Assembly (NCBI GenBank): GCA_900315205.1
Contig: OMYF01000012.1
Coordinates: forward strand, 49,736 to 113,735
DNA: 64,000 bases
Source of the DNA: an uncultured Acidaminococcus sp.
GTDB taxonomy: Bacteria > Bacillota > Negativicutes > Acidaminococcales > Acidaminococcaceae
Direction: 5' to 3'
The translations under genes were made by a program, and so were the position numbers. Positions 34,152 to 42,330 of the stretch are shown here, one piece after another (the first letter of the stretch is position 1; each line of letters begins with the position of its first letter). A model generated the notes under the pieces. That model was given only the letters and a program-made list of their open reading frames with translations. It ran no database searches and had not been told where the DNA came from.

Positions 34152-34982
34152 TCAGGCTGCAGTTTTTTGGGGAATCAGCATCCTTGCCGTGACAGCAGCA
34201 AGGATGATCAGTGCGCCAATGGCCGCGGTCAGCGTAATCGTCTCACCCATGAACAAATAGACCCATACCGGTGTCAAAAGGGGATCGAGGATGGGGAGCA
34301 GGACGATTTCCAGACCTGTCAGGGATTTGCTGGCTTCTGTATAGAGCAGGAACGATACAGCAGCCTGGATCCCGTAAAAAAAGATGCAGGCAATGCTGAG
34401 CGTGTCGGGGACGGAGCAGGCAAGCAGGGTGGGAAGACCGATGAAAACGACAAGCAGATTCTCTAAAAACACGGAAACGATGGGATGCTGCGATTTTTGC
34501 ATGCGGAATGCGATTGCCATCCCTGCAAAAGTGATCCCGTTGAAAACAGACACGGCATTGCCCCAGAACCGGGAAGTATCAAAACCATCCGCAAAGAACA
34601 GGAACATACCGATAAAGACAAGGACGATGGTGATGATGTCGGACTTGTACACCGGTTCATGCAAAAGATACCGGGAAAACATGGCTACATAAACTGGTGA
34701 AGTGTACTGCATGACAATAGCCACGGCCGATGTGGTCATTTTGGTGGAATACGTGAACGAGTAGAGAAAAAGGGCATAGCATACGGCACCCATGATCACG
34801 GGTTTTGAGACCGTCTTAACGGAAAGACGGGACATCACCGGGAGCAGACAGATTGCGGTGATGATGCTTTTTGCGCTGTTCATCGCAAGCGATGGCATAT
34901 GGATGGCCTTGACAAAAAATCCTGCCAGACTCCAGAGGAATGCGACGAAACAGGTGACGGCGACAGCCTTTTTATGACTCAT
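34152..34982 (-). CDS. EamA/DMT-family transporter
   Basis: 276 residues with about ten hydrophobic segments in two EamA repeats (VAFLWSLAGFFVKAIHMPSL at the start of the first; FLLYTEASKSLTGLEIVLLPILDPLLTPVW in the second). Such proteins usually export amino acids or metabolites. A terminator lies between it and the upstream cyclodeaminase-like gene, so expression may depend on read-through. Confidence 0.85.
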   Translation of the reverse strand: MSHKKAVAVTCFVAFLWSLAGFFVKAIHMPSLAMNSAKSIITAICLLPVMSRLSVKTVSKPVIMGAVCYALFLYSFTYSTKMTTSAVAIVMQYTSPVYVAMFSRYLLHEPVYKSDIITIVLVFIGMFLFFADGFDTSRFWGNAVSVFNGITFAGMAIAFRMQKSQHPIVSVFLENLLVVFIGLPTLLACSVPDTLSIACIFFYGIQAAVSFLLYTEASKSLTGLEIVLLPILDPLLTPVWVYLFMGETITLTAAIGALIILAAVTARMLIPQKTAA

Positions 34983-35002
34983 GATCTTTTCCTTTCTGCA
35001 TA

Positions 35003-35043
35003 AAATAAAGAAAGGCCGGTATCGTTTCCGGATATCGGCCTTC
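35003..35043 (-). terminator. Terminator after the cyclodeaminase-like gene
   Basis: Minus strand AAGGCCGATATC pairs with GATACCGGCCTT, followed by TTCTTTATTTT. Confidence 0.8.
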
Positions 35044-35057
35044 CAGTTTTCTGGATC

Positions 35058-36182
35058 TTACATGTACGATTCATCCCATAAAAGAAGTTCCTGGCCCAGT
35101 CCCATGGCCTTTGCCTGCCTGTAGATCTCATATCCCCAGGCGATATCTTCCACGGGCATACCGCTTGTTTCCAGCAGGATCCTGTCTTTTTCAGCGGTGC
35201 GGCCGGGCGCTTTGCCGACGGCGATATCACCCAGTCCGACAGCCTCGTCCAGCGGCGGGAGCTTTCCGGCGTCTATCAGCTTATAGACACAGCCGGCCAG
35301 CATGCTCGCATAGATGGCATCGACACCGGAGGCACTCCTGTGGGCATCCTGCATGTAAGCTTTATGCATCAGCGGATTGTCGAAAACGATCCTGGCGCTC
35401 GTCAGATAGGCCTCATCGAGCTGGCAGCCGCCGGTCGTGACGATGAGAGAGCCTTCTTTGATCCATTCATTTTTGACGATGACCGGTTTGATCTTCGAAG
35501 CTGCCACGCTGATGATATCGCCTGCCCGGACAACTTCTTCCGTCGAAGCGCAGGTGACGGCTTCGACGCCGAATTTTGTGCCGGCCCATTTTGCGAATTC
35601 TTCCGCAGCTTCCTGCCGGATATCATAGACACAGATCTTTTTTATGGAATGAGCTTCTGCCATGATACCGCTCAGGCAGGAACGGGAGATCGGCCCGGCG
35701 CCGATACAGCTGCAGACTTCCGCAGCGGGCGAGGCAAGGTACCGTGTCCCGACTCCGGGAACGCAGCCTGTACGGGTTCCGCTGATCAGGTTGCCGCTCA
35801 TGAATGCAATCGGTTCACATGTATCCGGATCATTCAGTGTCACCATCAGGATGCTGCGCGGCAGTCCCCGCGAAAGATTGGCCACATTGGAACCGTACCA
35901 TTTGCAGCCCGCTGTATGGAAACGGCCTCCCAGATACCCGACCATTGCCATGAAGCGGCGGTCCGGGCCGTTCTGCGGCATTCCGGGAAACTGCGGATGA
36001 TCGGGGAAATAGATGCGGATCCCATGTTCATTGCGGTCGGGGCCGCCCATGATATAGTCTCCCTGGCCGATCAGTTTGAACATTTCGTCCAATACATCCA
36101 CGCAGTGTTTTGAATCCAGCACACCTGCCCTGATCATTTCACTCTCGTTCAGATACAAAAAACTCGTTCTCTTGCCTGCCAT
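35058..36182 (-). CDS. Ornithine cyclodeaminase / mu-crystallin family protein
   Basis: 374 residues. The family core is present: a substrate part with GYLGGRFHTAGCKWYGSN, GNLISGTRTG, and an NAD(P)-binding CIGAGPISRSCL near residues 158-169, with IKKICVYDIRQEAAEEFA after it. Proteins of this length and N-terminus are often labelled tyramine oxidase subunit B, but the activity is unproven. Possible reactions are NAD-dependent deamination/cyclisation of an amino acid or reduction of a ketimine. It lies 30 bases after gltS, so a glutamate- or amino-acid-derived substrate is plausible. Confidence 0.82.
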   Translation of the reverse strand: MAGKRTSFLYLNESEMIRAGVLDSKHCVDVLDEMFKLIGQGDYIMGGPDRNEHGIRIYFPDHPQFPGMPQNGPDRRFMAMVGYLGGRFHTAGCKWYGSNVANLSRGLPRSILMVTLNDPDTCEPIAFMSGNLISGTRTGCVPGVGTRYLASPAAEVCSCIGAGPISRSCLSGIMAEAHSIKKICVYDIRQEAAEEFAKWAGTKFGVEAVTCASTEEVVRAGDIISVAASKIKPVIVKNEWIKEGSLIVTTGGCQLDEAYLTSARIVFDNPLMHKAYMQDAHRSASGVDAIYASMLAGCVYKLIDAGKLPPLDEAVGLGDIAVGKAPGRTAEKDRILLETSGMPVEDIAWGYEIYRQAKAMGLGQELLLWDESYM

Positions 36183-36212
36183 TACAGATCACTCCTTTAT
36201 AAAATGCTTATA

Positions 36213-37583
36213 TCAGACAGTTTCCTGCTTAACAGGGAACCAGCAACCCAGTATCCTCGGCAGCGTCAGGGCTATGACAGCTGCCGCTCCGGTCACAAGG
36301 AACATGTTCAGTGTGCCGTACTGGGCGATCCAGTAGGGCATCATGCCCGTGATGATGCCGCCGCCGATGGCCCAGCTGGTGAACGGAGCTTTCAGGGCGA
36401 AGATTTCCATGGCATCGGATTTCAGATCCGGATCACATGTCTTCAGCAGCAGCATGCCCGTGGCGAAGACCCCGCAGTAGGCGCCGTAGCAGATCATGCT
36501 GTTTTCAAACCAGTAATCACCGTAAAGCCTGCGGCAGTACCAGAGTGCCAGGAAGACCATGACAGCCATGATGACACACTGCTGGATCAACAGTGGCAGG
36601 GCATAGCTGATGATGACGGAAATATTGACCGAAGCGACGGCACCGGCCACTAAAAATTCGAGGCAGAATCCCTGGATCCGGCTCATTGTTCCTTTGTCCA
36701 GGGAATTGCGCCAGGACGTCATCTGCAGGATCTTTTTCACGATAAGACCTGCAAACATGGCGGTAATGAACCAGGAAACCGAAATATGTAAAAATGCCTT
36801 GATAAAGAATCTCAGGTACCAGCCGATGAAGACAGCAATCAGCAACACAGCTGCATGGAACGCCATGGAATCGATGACGCCGTTATCGACTGTCAGGTAA
36901 CTGCCCGGTTTGCGTTCTCCTTCCGGAAAGAGCTCGGCTTTTTCTTCCTTCAGTTGGGCATGCGAATGGAGGAAACGGGTCCATCCCCTGGCGGCAGCGA
37001 TATTGATCAGGACCATGCCGCTGATGACCCCGTAAAGCAGGCCCACCGTGGCGGAGGTGATGGCTAAGGACTGCCCGTCGGCCCAGCCAAGGTCTTCAAA
37101 GACCAGCGCCATGCCGCCCGCCGTCCCGTGCCCTCCGATCCATCCTTCTTCTACGATTACGCTGAACAGCGGATTGACATGCAAGAAGGGGATAAAGATC
37201 AAGAGACTCAGCAAAAGCGGGACTGCATACTGTACGGCACATGCACCGAAAGAAAAACAGATGGCTCCCAGCGTCTTTTTTGCCAGTTTGCTGTTCTTGA
37301 AAGCCGCTTCTCCCATCAGCATCGGTGTGAAAATAATGACGATAAGACGGCCCGCCAGGGCTGAATAACACTGCGTCACGGTTTTTGGTATGATTTTCAG
37401 GAAATACGGACCCAGCAGCAGCCCTAATACACCGGCAATGAGGGAAGCCGGGATATGATACTTTCGGAGAATGGGGACTTTGAGACGGATCGCGGTTCCG
37501 GCCGCAAGGAGAATACCGAGTATGGACAAGTACAGCAGCAGAGCATCCAAAGTGCCGCCACTTACGGATGCCTTTGGAAACAT
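36213..37583 (-). CDS. gltS: Sodium/glutamate symporter
   Basis: 456 residues, about ten to twelve membrane segments. GltS signatures are visible: PASLIAGVLGLLLGP near the start, EEGWIGGHGTAGGMA (pore-loop region, residues ~150-164) and the equivalent GVFATGMLLLKTCDPD in the second half. It imports glutamate with Na+, which fits an organism that ferments glutamate and maintains a Na+ gradient with a decarboxylase pump. The ATG at 37583 lies six bases after GGAGGG; the ATG at 37589 overlaps it. Confidence 0.93.
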   Translation of the reverse strand: MFPKASVSGGTLDALLLYLSILGILLAAGTAIRLKVPILRKYHIPASLIAGVLGLLLGPYFLKIIPKTVTQCYSALAGRLIVIIFTPMLMGEAAFKNSKLAKKTLGAICFSFGACAVQYAVPLLLSLLIFIPFLHVNPLFSVIVEEGWIGGHGTAGGMALVFEDLGWADGQSLAITSATVGLLYGVISGMVLINIAAARGWTRFLHSHAQLKEEKAELFPEGERKPGSYLTVDNGVIDSMAFHAAVLLIAVFIGWYLRFFIKAFLHISVSWFITAMFAGLIVKKILQMTSWRNSLDKGTMSRIQGFCLEFLVAGAVASVNISVIISYALPLLIQQCVIMAVMVFLALWYCRRLYGDYWFENSMICYGAYCGVFATGMLLLKTCDPDLKSDAMEIFALKAPFTSWAIGGGIITGMMPYWIAQYGTLNMFLVTGAAAVIALTLPRILGCWFPVKQETV

Positions 37584-37670
37584 AATCATCCCTCCCTGTC
37601 AGTTTTATTTTTTTGATATAGGATCGACAGATCTGTGATGCCCGGAACAAAAGTATTAAATACTATAATT

Positions 37671-37698
37671 ATTATACTATTTACTACATATAAGTCAA
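37671..37698 (-). promoter_or_regulatory. gltS promoter in an AT-rich inverted-repeat region
   Basis: Minus strand TTGACT (37698-37693), 16-bp spacer, TATAAT (37676-37671). Inverted repeats overlap it: AGTATTAAATACT at about 37652-37664 and TACTATAAT facing ATTATACTA at about 37661-37679. These could be operators for a regulator such as the RpiR-type protein of the same cluster. No gene lies in 37584-37947. Confidence 0.75.
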
Positions 37699-37947
37699 AT
37701 AAAATTTCGATATTTTAAAATTTTCAGTGACTGCAGGCTGCTTTCTTATTTCTTATGATTCAGCTCAGGTCCGTGCTTTGGAAAAATGGGATCCTGGCCG
37801 CCCCCGGCTGCTTTTTCCTGCTGTCCCGTCATTTTCCGGAAGAAAGGGTCTGCTGTGATTCGCTGCAGGGTTTTCTGTGTCCGTCTGAGCCTGTTTCTTC
37901 GTGTGCCGCTTTGGGATCACAGGACACTGCAGTTAGCCGGGAGACTG

Positions 37948-37986
37948 AAAAAGGCTCCCGGTGCCATTTTTGTGACACGGGAGCCT
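37948..37986 (-). terminator. Terminator after the GNAT gene
   Basis: Minus strand AGGCTCCCG (37986-37978) pairs with CGGGAGCCT, followed by TTTTT. Confidence 0.85.
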
Positions 37987-37997
37987 CACAGGGATCC

Positions 37998-38522
37998 TTA
38001 TTTTATTCTTTTTTCGAACCGGAACATCCCGGCCGGAAATTGTTCATCCATTTGTTCTGCCGCATCCGGATCACTGGTCCAGGGATGATGGCTGTTGAAG
38101 AATTCCACGATGTGGAACCCGCAGCGGTTCACGTAAAAATGGATATTCCTCTTTTCGAAATAGGGCGTGACTGTTTCCCAGACCTTTACTTCCGGATGCA
38201 GGCGCTCGACCGCCTGCCATGCGGCATAGCCGATACCCTTGCTGTGGCTGTGCGGAGCAACGAACAGAAGGTCAAGACTGCCGCGCCCGTCAGCCACCTT
38301 GATGACCACGCCTCCCACAGGTTTTCCATCCTGCATGATGGAGTAGGCTTCACCGTCAGCGATCGATTGTTCTATCGTCGCGCGGGAGATGATCTCTCCT
38401 TCTTCCTCAAAGTGATCATCCCGGCGTCCGAATTCCTCCAGTGCCCCGTAATTGAATGCTTCCTGATTTGCCTTGATGAACTGCTCCCGTTCTGAAGGAG
38501 CAAGCGGTTTCAATTCGATCAT
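37998..38522 (-). CDS. GNAT-family N-acetyltransferase
   Basis: 174 residues. GNAT elements include PVGGVVIKVADGRGSLDLLFVAPHSHSKGIGYAAWQAVE (acetyl-CoA site at HSKGIGYAA) and the C-terminal FYVNRCGFHIVEFF. The substrate is unknown. GGGAGG lies ten bases before the ATG. It is flanked by its own terminator. Confidence 0.88.
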   Translation of the reverse strand: MIELKPLAPSEREQFIKANQEAFNYGALEEFGRRDDHFEEEGEIISRATIEQSIADGEAYSIMQDGKPVGGVVIKVADGRGSLDLLFVAPHSHSKGIGYAAWQAVERLHPEVKVWETVTPYFEKRNIHFYVNRCGFHIVEFFNSHHPWTSDPDAAEQMDEQFPAGMFRFEKRIK

Positions 38523-38597
38523 TTGTCTTCATACCTCCCATATGCATCATTTCTGCCTGCCTCCGCAGGCTGCTCTGCGGCCGCACGCAGAGAATCT

Positions 38598-38770
38598 CTA
38601 TTTTTTAAAGGACTGCACCATGCTGTGTAAAAACTGGTCAAAACGAATCAGTTCCCTGATTCAATCCATCCGGAAGGATCTTTTACGCTTTTGAACGTAC
38701 TATAAACGGCCTTCTGGATCTTGGCTCTGATCTTATCGCTGTTGTGAGCTGTGAGGCCCGGTACATCCTC
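38598..38770 (-). pseudogene. Frameshifted gene remnant of unknown family
   Basis: Between the HD-domain and GNAT genes, the minus strand reads protein-like text in two frames. The first frame gives SDKIRAKIQKAVYSTFKSVK and then DPSGWIESGN, stopping at 38648. One frame over it continues ELIRFDQFLHSMVQSFKK, stopping at 38598. Joined, they make a ~70-residue tail with a single indel near 38650. No start codon with a ribosome site is seen. Family not recognised. Confidence 0.4.
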
Positions 38771-38791
38771 TGGCCCGCATTTTGCTGATTG

Positions 38792-39553
38792 TTAACGGCT
38801 GCTTTTGCCGATCAGCCGGCGGATTTCATCCAGTTTTCTTTCACTGTCTTCATTCCGGGAATGGAAATCCAGGAGTTTGTCGAAATATCCCTGCTCCCGG
38901 GCCAGCTGACGGCTGCGGGGATAGGACAGATCGAAAAAAAGACAGAGGGCACCGACATAAAAATCCATGAAGGTCTTTTTGTCCTGCGTCCGCACCAGTT
39001 TTCTCTGACGGGCCTGGTCCATGACGGCATCCGAAATCGGCTGCTTTTCATAATCAGTCAGGTCGACGTTCCAGATATTTTTCTTTTGCTCCAGATACAT
39101 GACATAGACCCGGAAAATATCAAGTTTATCGGCATCACGGATAAGCTGGCAGAAAAGCTGCTGCCGCGGCGTCAGATCCGGGCGCAGCTGATATGCATTA
39201 TGCTGACCGACAGCCATGCGAATGATATCATCCTGACCGGCATCATCCAGAAAATCGCGGATATGGCCGCCTTCAAATAAATAACGGGCTCCGTACCCGG
39301 CATGGTCCATCGACCGATAGTCAACGAACGTATGATACTCCCGCAGCTGCTCAAAACGGCCGATATCGTGGAGCACGCCGATAAGCCAGGCCAGATCCAC
39401 ATCATCCCTGGATAACCCCAGGCTTAAAGCAATCTGTTCGCACAATCCGCTGACCCGCAAAGAATGATCATATTTTAACCGTACACCCTCTTCCCGCTGA
39501 TCAAACCCCTGGACATACCTCGTGAACTGTGTCACTGCCATATCCCGATCCAT
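38792..39553 (-). CDS. HD-domain phosphohydrolase
   Basis: 253 residues. The HD superfamily metal ligands fit: KYDHSLRVSGLCEQIA (first His), WLIGVLHDIGRFEQ (His-Asp), AVGQHNAYQL and IRDADKLDIFRVYVM (Asp). The substrate is probably a nucleotide or similar phosphate ester; the sequence alone does not say which. The start is uncertain: the ATG at 39553 was chosen, with GGTGAG just upstream; GTG 39562 and ATG 39541 are alternatives. A promoter, structured leader and terminator lie directly upstream. Confidence 0.85.
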   Translation of the reverse strand: MDRDMAVTQFTRYVQGFDQREEGVRLKYDHSLRVSGLCEQIALSLGLSRDDVDLAWLIGVLHDIGRFEQLREYHTFVDYRSMDHAGYGARYLFEGGHIRDFLDDAGQDDIIRMAVGQHNAYQLRPDLTPRQQLFCQLIRDADKLDIFRVYVMYLEQKKNIWNVDLTDYEKQPISDAVMDQARQRKLVRTQDKKTFMDFYVGALCLFFDLSYPRSRQLAREQGYFDKLLDFHSRNEDSERKLDEIRRLIGKSSR

Positions 39554-39570
39554 GCAACTCACCAGCTTTC

Positions 39571-39618
39571 AGAAAAAAGAAGCGGCACCGGTCTCTCTTC
39601 CCGGAAAGACTGGTGCCG
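39571..39618 (-). terminator. Intrinsic terminator just upstream of the HD-domain gene
   Basis: Minus strand GCGGCACCAGTCTT (39618-39605) pairs with AAGAGA..GACC..GGTGCCGC, followed by TTCTTTTTTCT (39581-39571). It lies between the promoter at 39751-39780 and the start codon, so it either ends a small RNA or attenuates the HD gene. Confidence 0.8.
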
Positions 39619-39745
39619 CCGCAATCGCTTGCACAAGGGCTTTTTCGGTCTTTAGTCAGTTTGTTCTCGAGAACAGCTTAACGCAGAAACGGCAGCTCAT
39701 TTGCGTAATTACCCATTTGCCGCAGTATATCAAAATCCATAGCTC
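39582..39745 (-). ncRNA. Candidate structured leader or small RNA with interleaved stems
   Basis: The transcript would run from about 39745 to the terminator at 39571. Read on the minus strand, CGGCA (39722-39718) can pair with TGCCG (39694-39690), and ACGCA (39706-39702) with TGCGT (39685-39681). The two stems interleave, so they would form a pseudoknot. A perfect TGTTCTCGAGAACA palindrome (39662-39675) and a GCAA/TTGC hairpin follow before the terminator. It is not an obvious member of a riboswitch class I know. Confidence 0.5.
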
Positions 39746-39750
39746 TTTAT

Positions 39751-39780
39751 ATTATAGGCGCAACAGCAGATACTTGTCAT
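39751..39780 (-). promoter_or_regulatory. Promoter of the leader RNA / HD-domain gene
   Basis: Minus strand ATGACA (39780-39775), 18-bp spacer, TATAAT (39756-39751). Confidence 0.7.
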
Positions 39781-39830
39781 CATCCCGACCTGATAAAATG
39801 TGCCGAGAGTCTCCGGGAAAAAGCCCCTGA

Positions 39831-39866
39831 TAGACTTTCATGCTTATTTAACTTATAATATAAGCA
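39831..39866 (+). promoter_or_regulatory. Promoter and inverted-repeat operator of the abiE pair
   Basis: TAGACT (39831-39836), 17-bp spacer, TATAAT (39854-39859). TGCTTAT (39841-39847) and ATAAGCA (39860-39866) form an inverted repeat around the -10. AbiEi antitoxins repress their own promoters through such repeats, so autoregulation is likely. Confidence 0.65.
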
Positions 39867-39884
39867 CGAAAGTTGGTGATCCCA

Positions 39885-40466
39885 ATGAAAAATACTGCCG
39901 ATTTCATCGATTCTTCCGGTATGCTGCTGACTAAGGATGCCATACAAGGAGGCGTTAAAAAAGATGATTTTTATCGTTTTGTTGCAGACAATCATTTTGT
40001 AAGGGCAGCCCACGGTGTATATATTTCTCCGGAAGCATGGGAAGATACGGCTTTTGTTCTGCATCAGCGTTGTCCTAAAGCGGTTTTTTCCCATGATGAA
40101 GCTTTGTTTTATCATGGACTGACCGACCGTGAACCCATGCAGCAGACCCTTACGGTCTATTCCGGTTACAATACCCGGAATCTGAAAGAAACGGGTATCA
40201 AAGTTTTTACGGTTAAGAAAGAACTGTTGAATGTAGGGAAGATTGAAATTGAAACCCCCTATGGGCACAAAATTCCTGTTTATGATCTGGAGCGAACCGT
40301 CTGTGACGTAATGCGCAGCCGCCGGTCTTTTGAAATACAAGATTTCCAGACAGCCATAAAAAATTACGTAAAACGCCCGGACAAAGATTTGAATAAACTC
40401 ATGGCATATGCATCCCTTTTTCATGTTGAAAAACGCATCCGCCAGTATATGGAGGTTCTTTTGTAA
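39885..40466 (+). CDS. abiEi: AbiEi-type antitoxin / transcriptional regulator (type IV toxin-antitoxin)
   Basis: 193 residues. The N-terminal winged-helix part (TADFIDSSGMLLTKDAIQGGVKKDDFYRFV) and the C-terminal region (CPKAVFSHDEALFYHGLTDREP; IPVYDLERTVCDVMRSRRSF) match the AbiEi_4 / DUF6088-like antitoxin family. It should repress the operon and neutralise the AbiEii nucleotidyltransferase. ATG 39885 follows GGTGAT; an upstream TTG at 39873 is possible. The stop overlaps the toxin ATG (TAATG). Codon use is AT-richer than the surrounding core genes. Confidence 0.88.
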   Translation: MKNTADFIDSSGMLLTKDAIQGGVKKDDFYRFVADNHFVRAAHGVYISPEAWEDTAFVLHQRCPKAVFSHDEALFYHGLTDREPMQQTLTVYSGYNTRNLKETGIKVFTVKKELLNVGKIEIETPYGHKIPVYDLERTVCDVMRSRRSFEIQDFQTAIKNYVKRPDKDLNKLMAYASLFHVEKRIRQYMEVLL

Positions 40467-41328
40467 TGAAACTGACTCAGGCTCAATTAAAAGGCCGCCT
40501 TAAAAATCTTGCTCAAAAAAATCAAGCTGACGCCCGGATCCTAATCCGGATTTATATGATGGAACGCTTTTTGGAAAGAGTATCGGTTTCCCACTTTAAA
40601 GACAATTTCATCATTAAAGGCGGAATCCTTGTAACGTCCCTGATTGGTGTTGCTTTACGATCCACTATGGATATCGATACCACTGTCAAAAACCTGAATC
40701 TTTCAGAAGCAGATATCCGTCAGGCCGTGGAAGAAATCTGTGCATCGATTTGCAGGATGATGTTGTATTCCATATCAAACAGATCAGTTTCATCATGGAT
40801 GAAATGGAATATCCCGGTATTCGCGTTACTATGAATGCCTGCCTCGGCAACATGCCGGTTCCTATGAAAATCGATATTTCCACCGGAGATATTATCACGC
40901 CTGGAGAAGTCCAATATCAGTACAGACTGATGTTGGAAGACCGTTCGATTCCATTGTGGGCCTACAACCTGGAAACGCTGTTGGCAGAAAAACTGCAAAC
41001 CGTTCTGGCAAGAGGTACTTTGGATACCAGAATGAGAGACTTTTACGATTTATATGAGCTGTCCAGTGTCTATAAAAATAAAATCGATCAGATGTTGTTG
41101 AAAGCCGCATTCCATGCCACTTGCTCAAAGCGCAGTTCCGTGCTGCTTTTGACTGAGAGCCCTGAGATTATTTCCATTCTTCAGCAGGATTCCCATTTAA
41201 TGGAGTTATGGAAATCTTACCAGCGCAAGTTTTCTTATGCAGATAAGATTTCTTATGAAGATATCATGCAATGCACCCAAAGCCTCTGTGGAATTATTTT
41301 TGATAAGAAAATTATTTCTTTAAAATAA
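40466..41328 (+). pseudogene. abiEii: AbiEii-type nucleotidyltransferase toxin, frameshifted
   Basis: The first frame (40466-40834) carries the nucleotidyltransferase site FIIKGGILVTSLIGVALRSTMDID (Gly-Gly and Asp-x-Asp). The second frame (from about 40744 to 41328) gives the rest: IDLQDDVVFHIKQIS, GEVQYQYRLMLEDRSIPLWAYNLETLLAEKLQ and RMRDFYDLYEL, all typical of the family. The switch lies near 40740-40748, in the codons after AVEEIC. One base is missing there. Joined, the protein is ~287 residues, normal length. AbiEii toxins transfer nucleotides, blocking growth; here the toxin is probably dead unless the lesion is a sequencing error. Confidence 0.82.
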
Positions 41329-41427
41329 AAAATGCATCGCTCATTACAGCTGCTGCCGGATTCTGCTGCATGACCACATTCCCTGGCTCTTTGCGATGAA
41401 ATTTCAGCCCGGGATGGAGGTTGACAT

Positions 41428-41479
41428 AAAACCATAAGAGCAGGTACTCCTGTAACCGGAGTGTCTGCTCTTATGGTTT
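41428..41479 (-). terminator. Strong hairpin at the end of a decayed minus-strand gene
   Basis: AAACCATAAGAGCAG (41428-41442) is exactly complementary to CTGCTCTTATGGTTT (41465-41479), with an inner ACTCC/GGAGT stem. The stop codon of the remnant frame at 41471 lies in its arm. It could act on either strand. Confidence 0.7.
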
Positions 41480-41635
41480 GTATTTATTGGCAATTATCGA
41501 TGAACCGAACTTTTTCATCTCTCGTAAGCCGGAATCAGTAAATACCCCGAAATAACCTGCAATCAGTTCTTTCCCTGTATGTACCTCCTCAGATCCTTGA
41601 CATCGATACCACCGTCTCCACGTGGAACGAGACAT
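41471..41635 (-). pseudogene. Short minus-strand open frame, probably a gene remnant
   Basis: 54 codons in AT-rich island composition. The downstream two thirds look like real protein (VHTGKELIAGYFGVFTDSGL, then REMKKFGSSIIANKYKP) and end at the terminator hairpin. The upstream third overlaps, in another frame, the rumA-tip remnant, so the apparent start is artificial. Family not recognised. Confidence 0.4.
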
Positions 41636-41640
41636 TGGAA
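41589..41640 (-). pseudogene. Remnant of the 3' end of a rumA/rlmD-like uracil methyltransferase gene
   Basis: Minus-strand translation reads HVETVVSMSRI then stop (41589-41591). The intact rumA of this window ends HVESVALMSRVKE at 44956. HVETV followed by hydrophobics and a Ser is the universal C-terminus of RumA/TrmA enzymes. DNA identity to the intact copy is roughly 80% over about 30 bp, with differences mainly at third codon positions. Upstream of 41640 the similarity ends abruptly at the metallo-hydrolase gene. A GGAGG follows the stop. Confidence 0.6.
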
Positions 41641-41654
41641 TTATACCTTCGGAA

Positions 41655-42293
41655 TCAGCGGCATTTCAAACAGAATCCGTGTCCGACAGCTGCCAAAGCA
41701 GGTCGTATTCCAAGCAGGGAGTCCTGTAAATTCTTACGCTGGCTGGCATCAGGAATTCTTGCTGCGTCAATCGCCATCACTTCATCCCGCCATGACGCAT
41801 CCATGGTCTTTCCTATGCCATTTCCAAATCGAAGGAAAAGATCCGCAGAATAGAAGATTCCAGAATTCTTCTCTAAGCACAGTACCCCATTCTGGCCGTG
41901 AACTTCCGCCGGATAATCAAAGAAATGCAGGTCCAGACCGGCATCTGTCATTGCCGTCTTACCCGATACTGCCTTGATTTTTCCAGTATATCCATATCCC
42001 GGAAGTTCACGTGCTGCCAGATTGCCACAGATGACAATGAGATCCGGCCAGGTTTTCTGCAACACAAACAGGCCTGCCGCTTCGTCTGATTCCATATGTG
42101 ATACGAACACATATTTTAACGGTCTGTCACCGAGAATTTTATGAATATCCGGCAAAATCATGTTGGCTTGTTGAACGGTTCCTGCCGCAAAGAGAATTGC
42201 CGGATCACTTGCCAGTAAATACTGATGGATCGTAAAATCCATCGGAGGAATATAAACAGAAAACTGATACAGATTCTTTGTAATCTCAATCAT
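41655..42293 (-). CDS. Metallo-beta-lactamase-fold protein, diiron oxygen-reductase (ODP) type
   Basis: 212 residues. The metal-binding segment is VSHMESDEAAGL, the His-x-Glu-x-Asp pattern of the flavodiiron/ODP branch rather than the HxHxDH of hydrolases. DYPAEVHGQNGVLCLEKNSGIFYSADLFLRF supplies the next ligands, and a final His is in AVGHGFC. There is no flavodoxin domain, so it is a stand-alone ODP protein. Relatives reduce O2 or NO, or act as sensors. It is divergent from a TetR regulator across a palindromic promoter. Confidence 0.78.
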   Translation of the reverse strand: MIEITKNLYQFSVYIPPMDFTIHQYLLASDPAILFAAGTVQQANMILPDIHKILGDRPLKYVFVSHMESDEAAGLFVLQKTWPDLIVICGNLAARELPGYGYTGKIKAVSGKTAMTDAGLDLHFFDYPAEVHGQNGVLCLEKNSGIFYSADLFLRFGNGIGKTMDASWRDEVMAIDAARIPDASQRKNLQDSLLGIRPALAAVGHGFCLKCR

Positions 42294-42330
42294 AGTGCAG
42301 CTTCTCCTTTTTTATTGTAATTTCTTTTCC

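Noticed and set aside
37755..38495. A 246-codon plus-strand frame opposite the GNAT gene
   Set aside because: It crosses the GNAT terminator and is antisense to a clear acetyltransferase; its composition is low-complexity Cys/Arg-rich in the first part.
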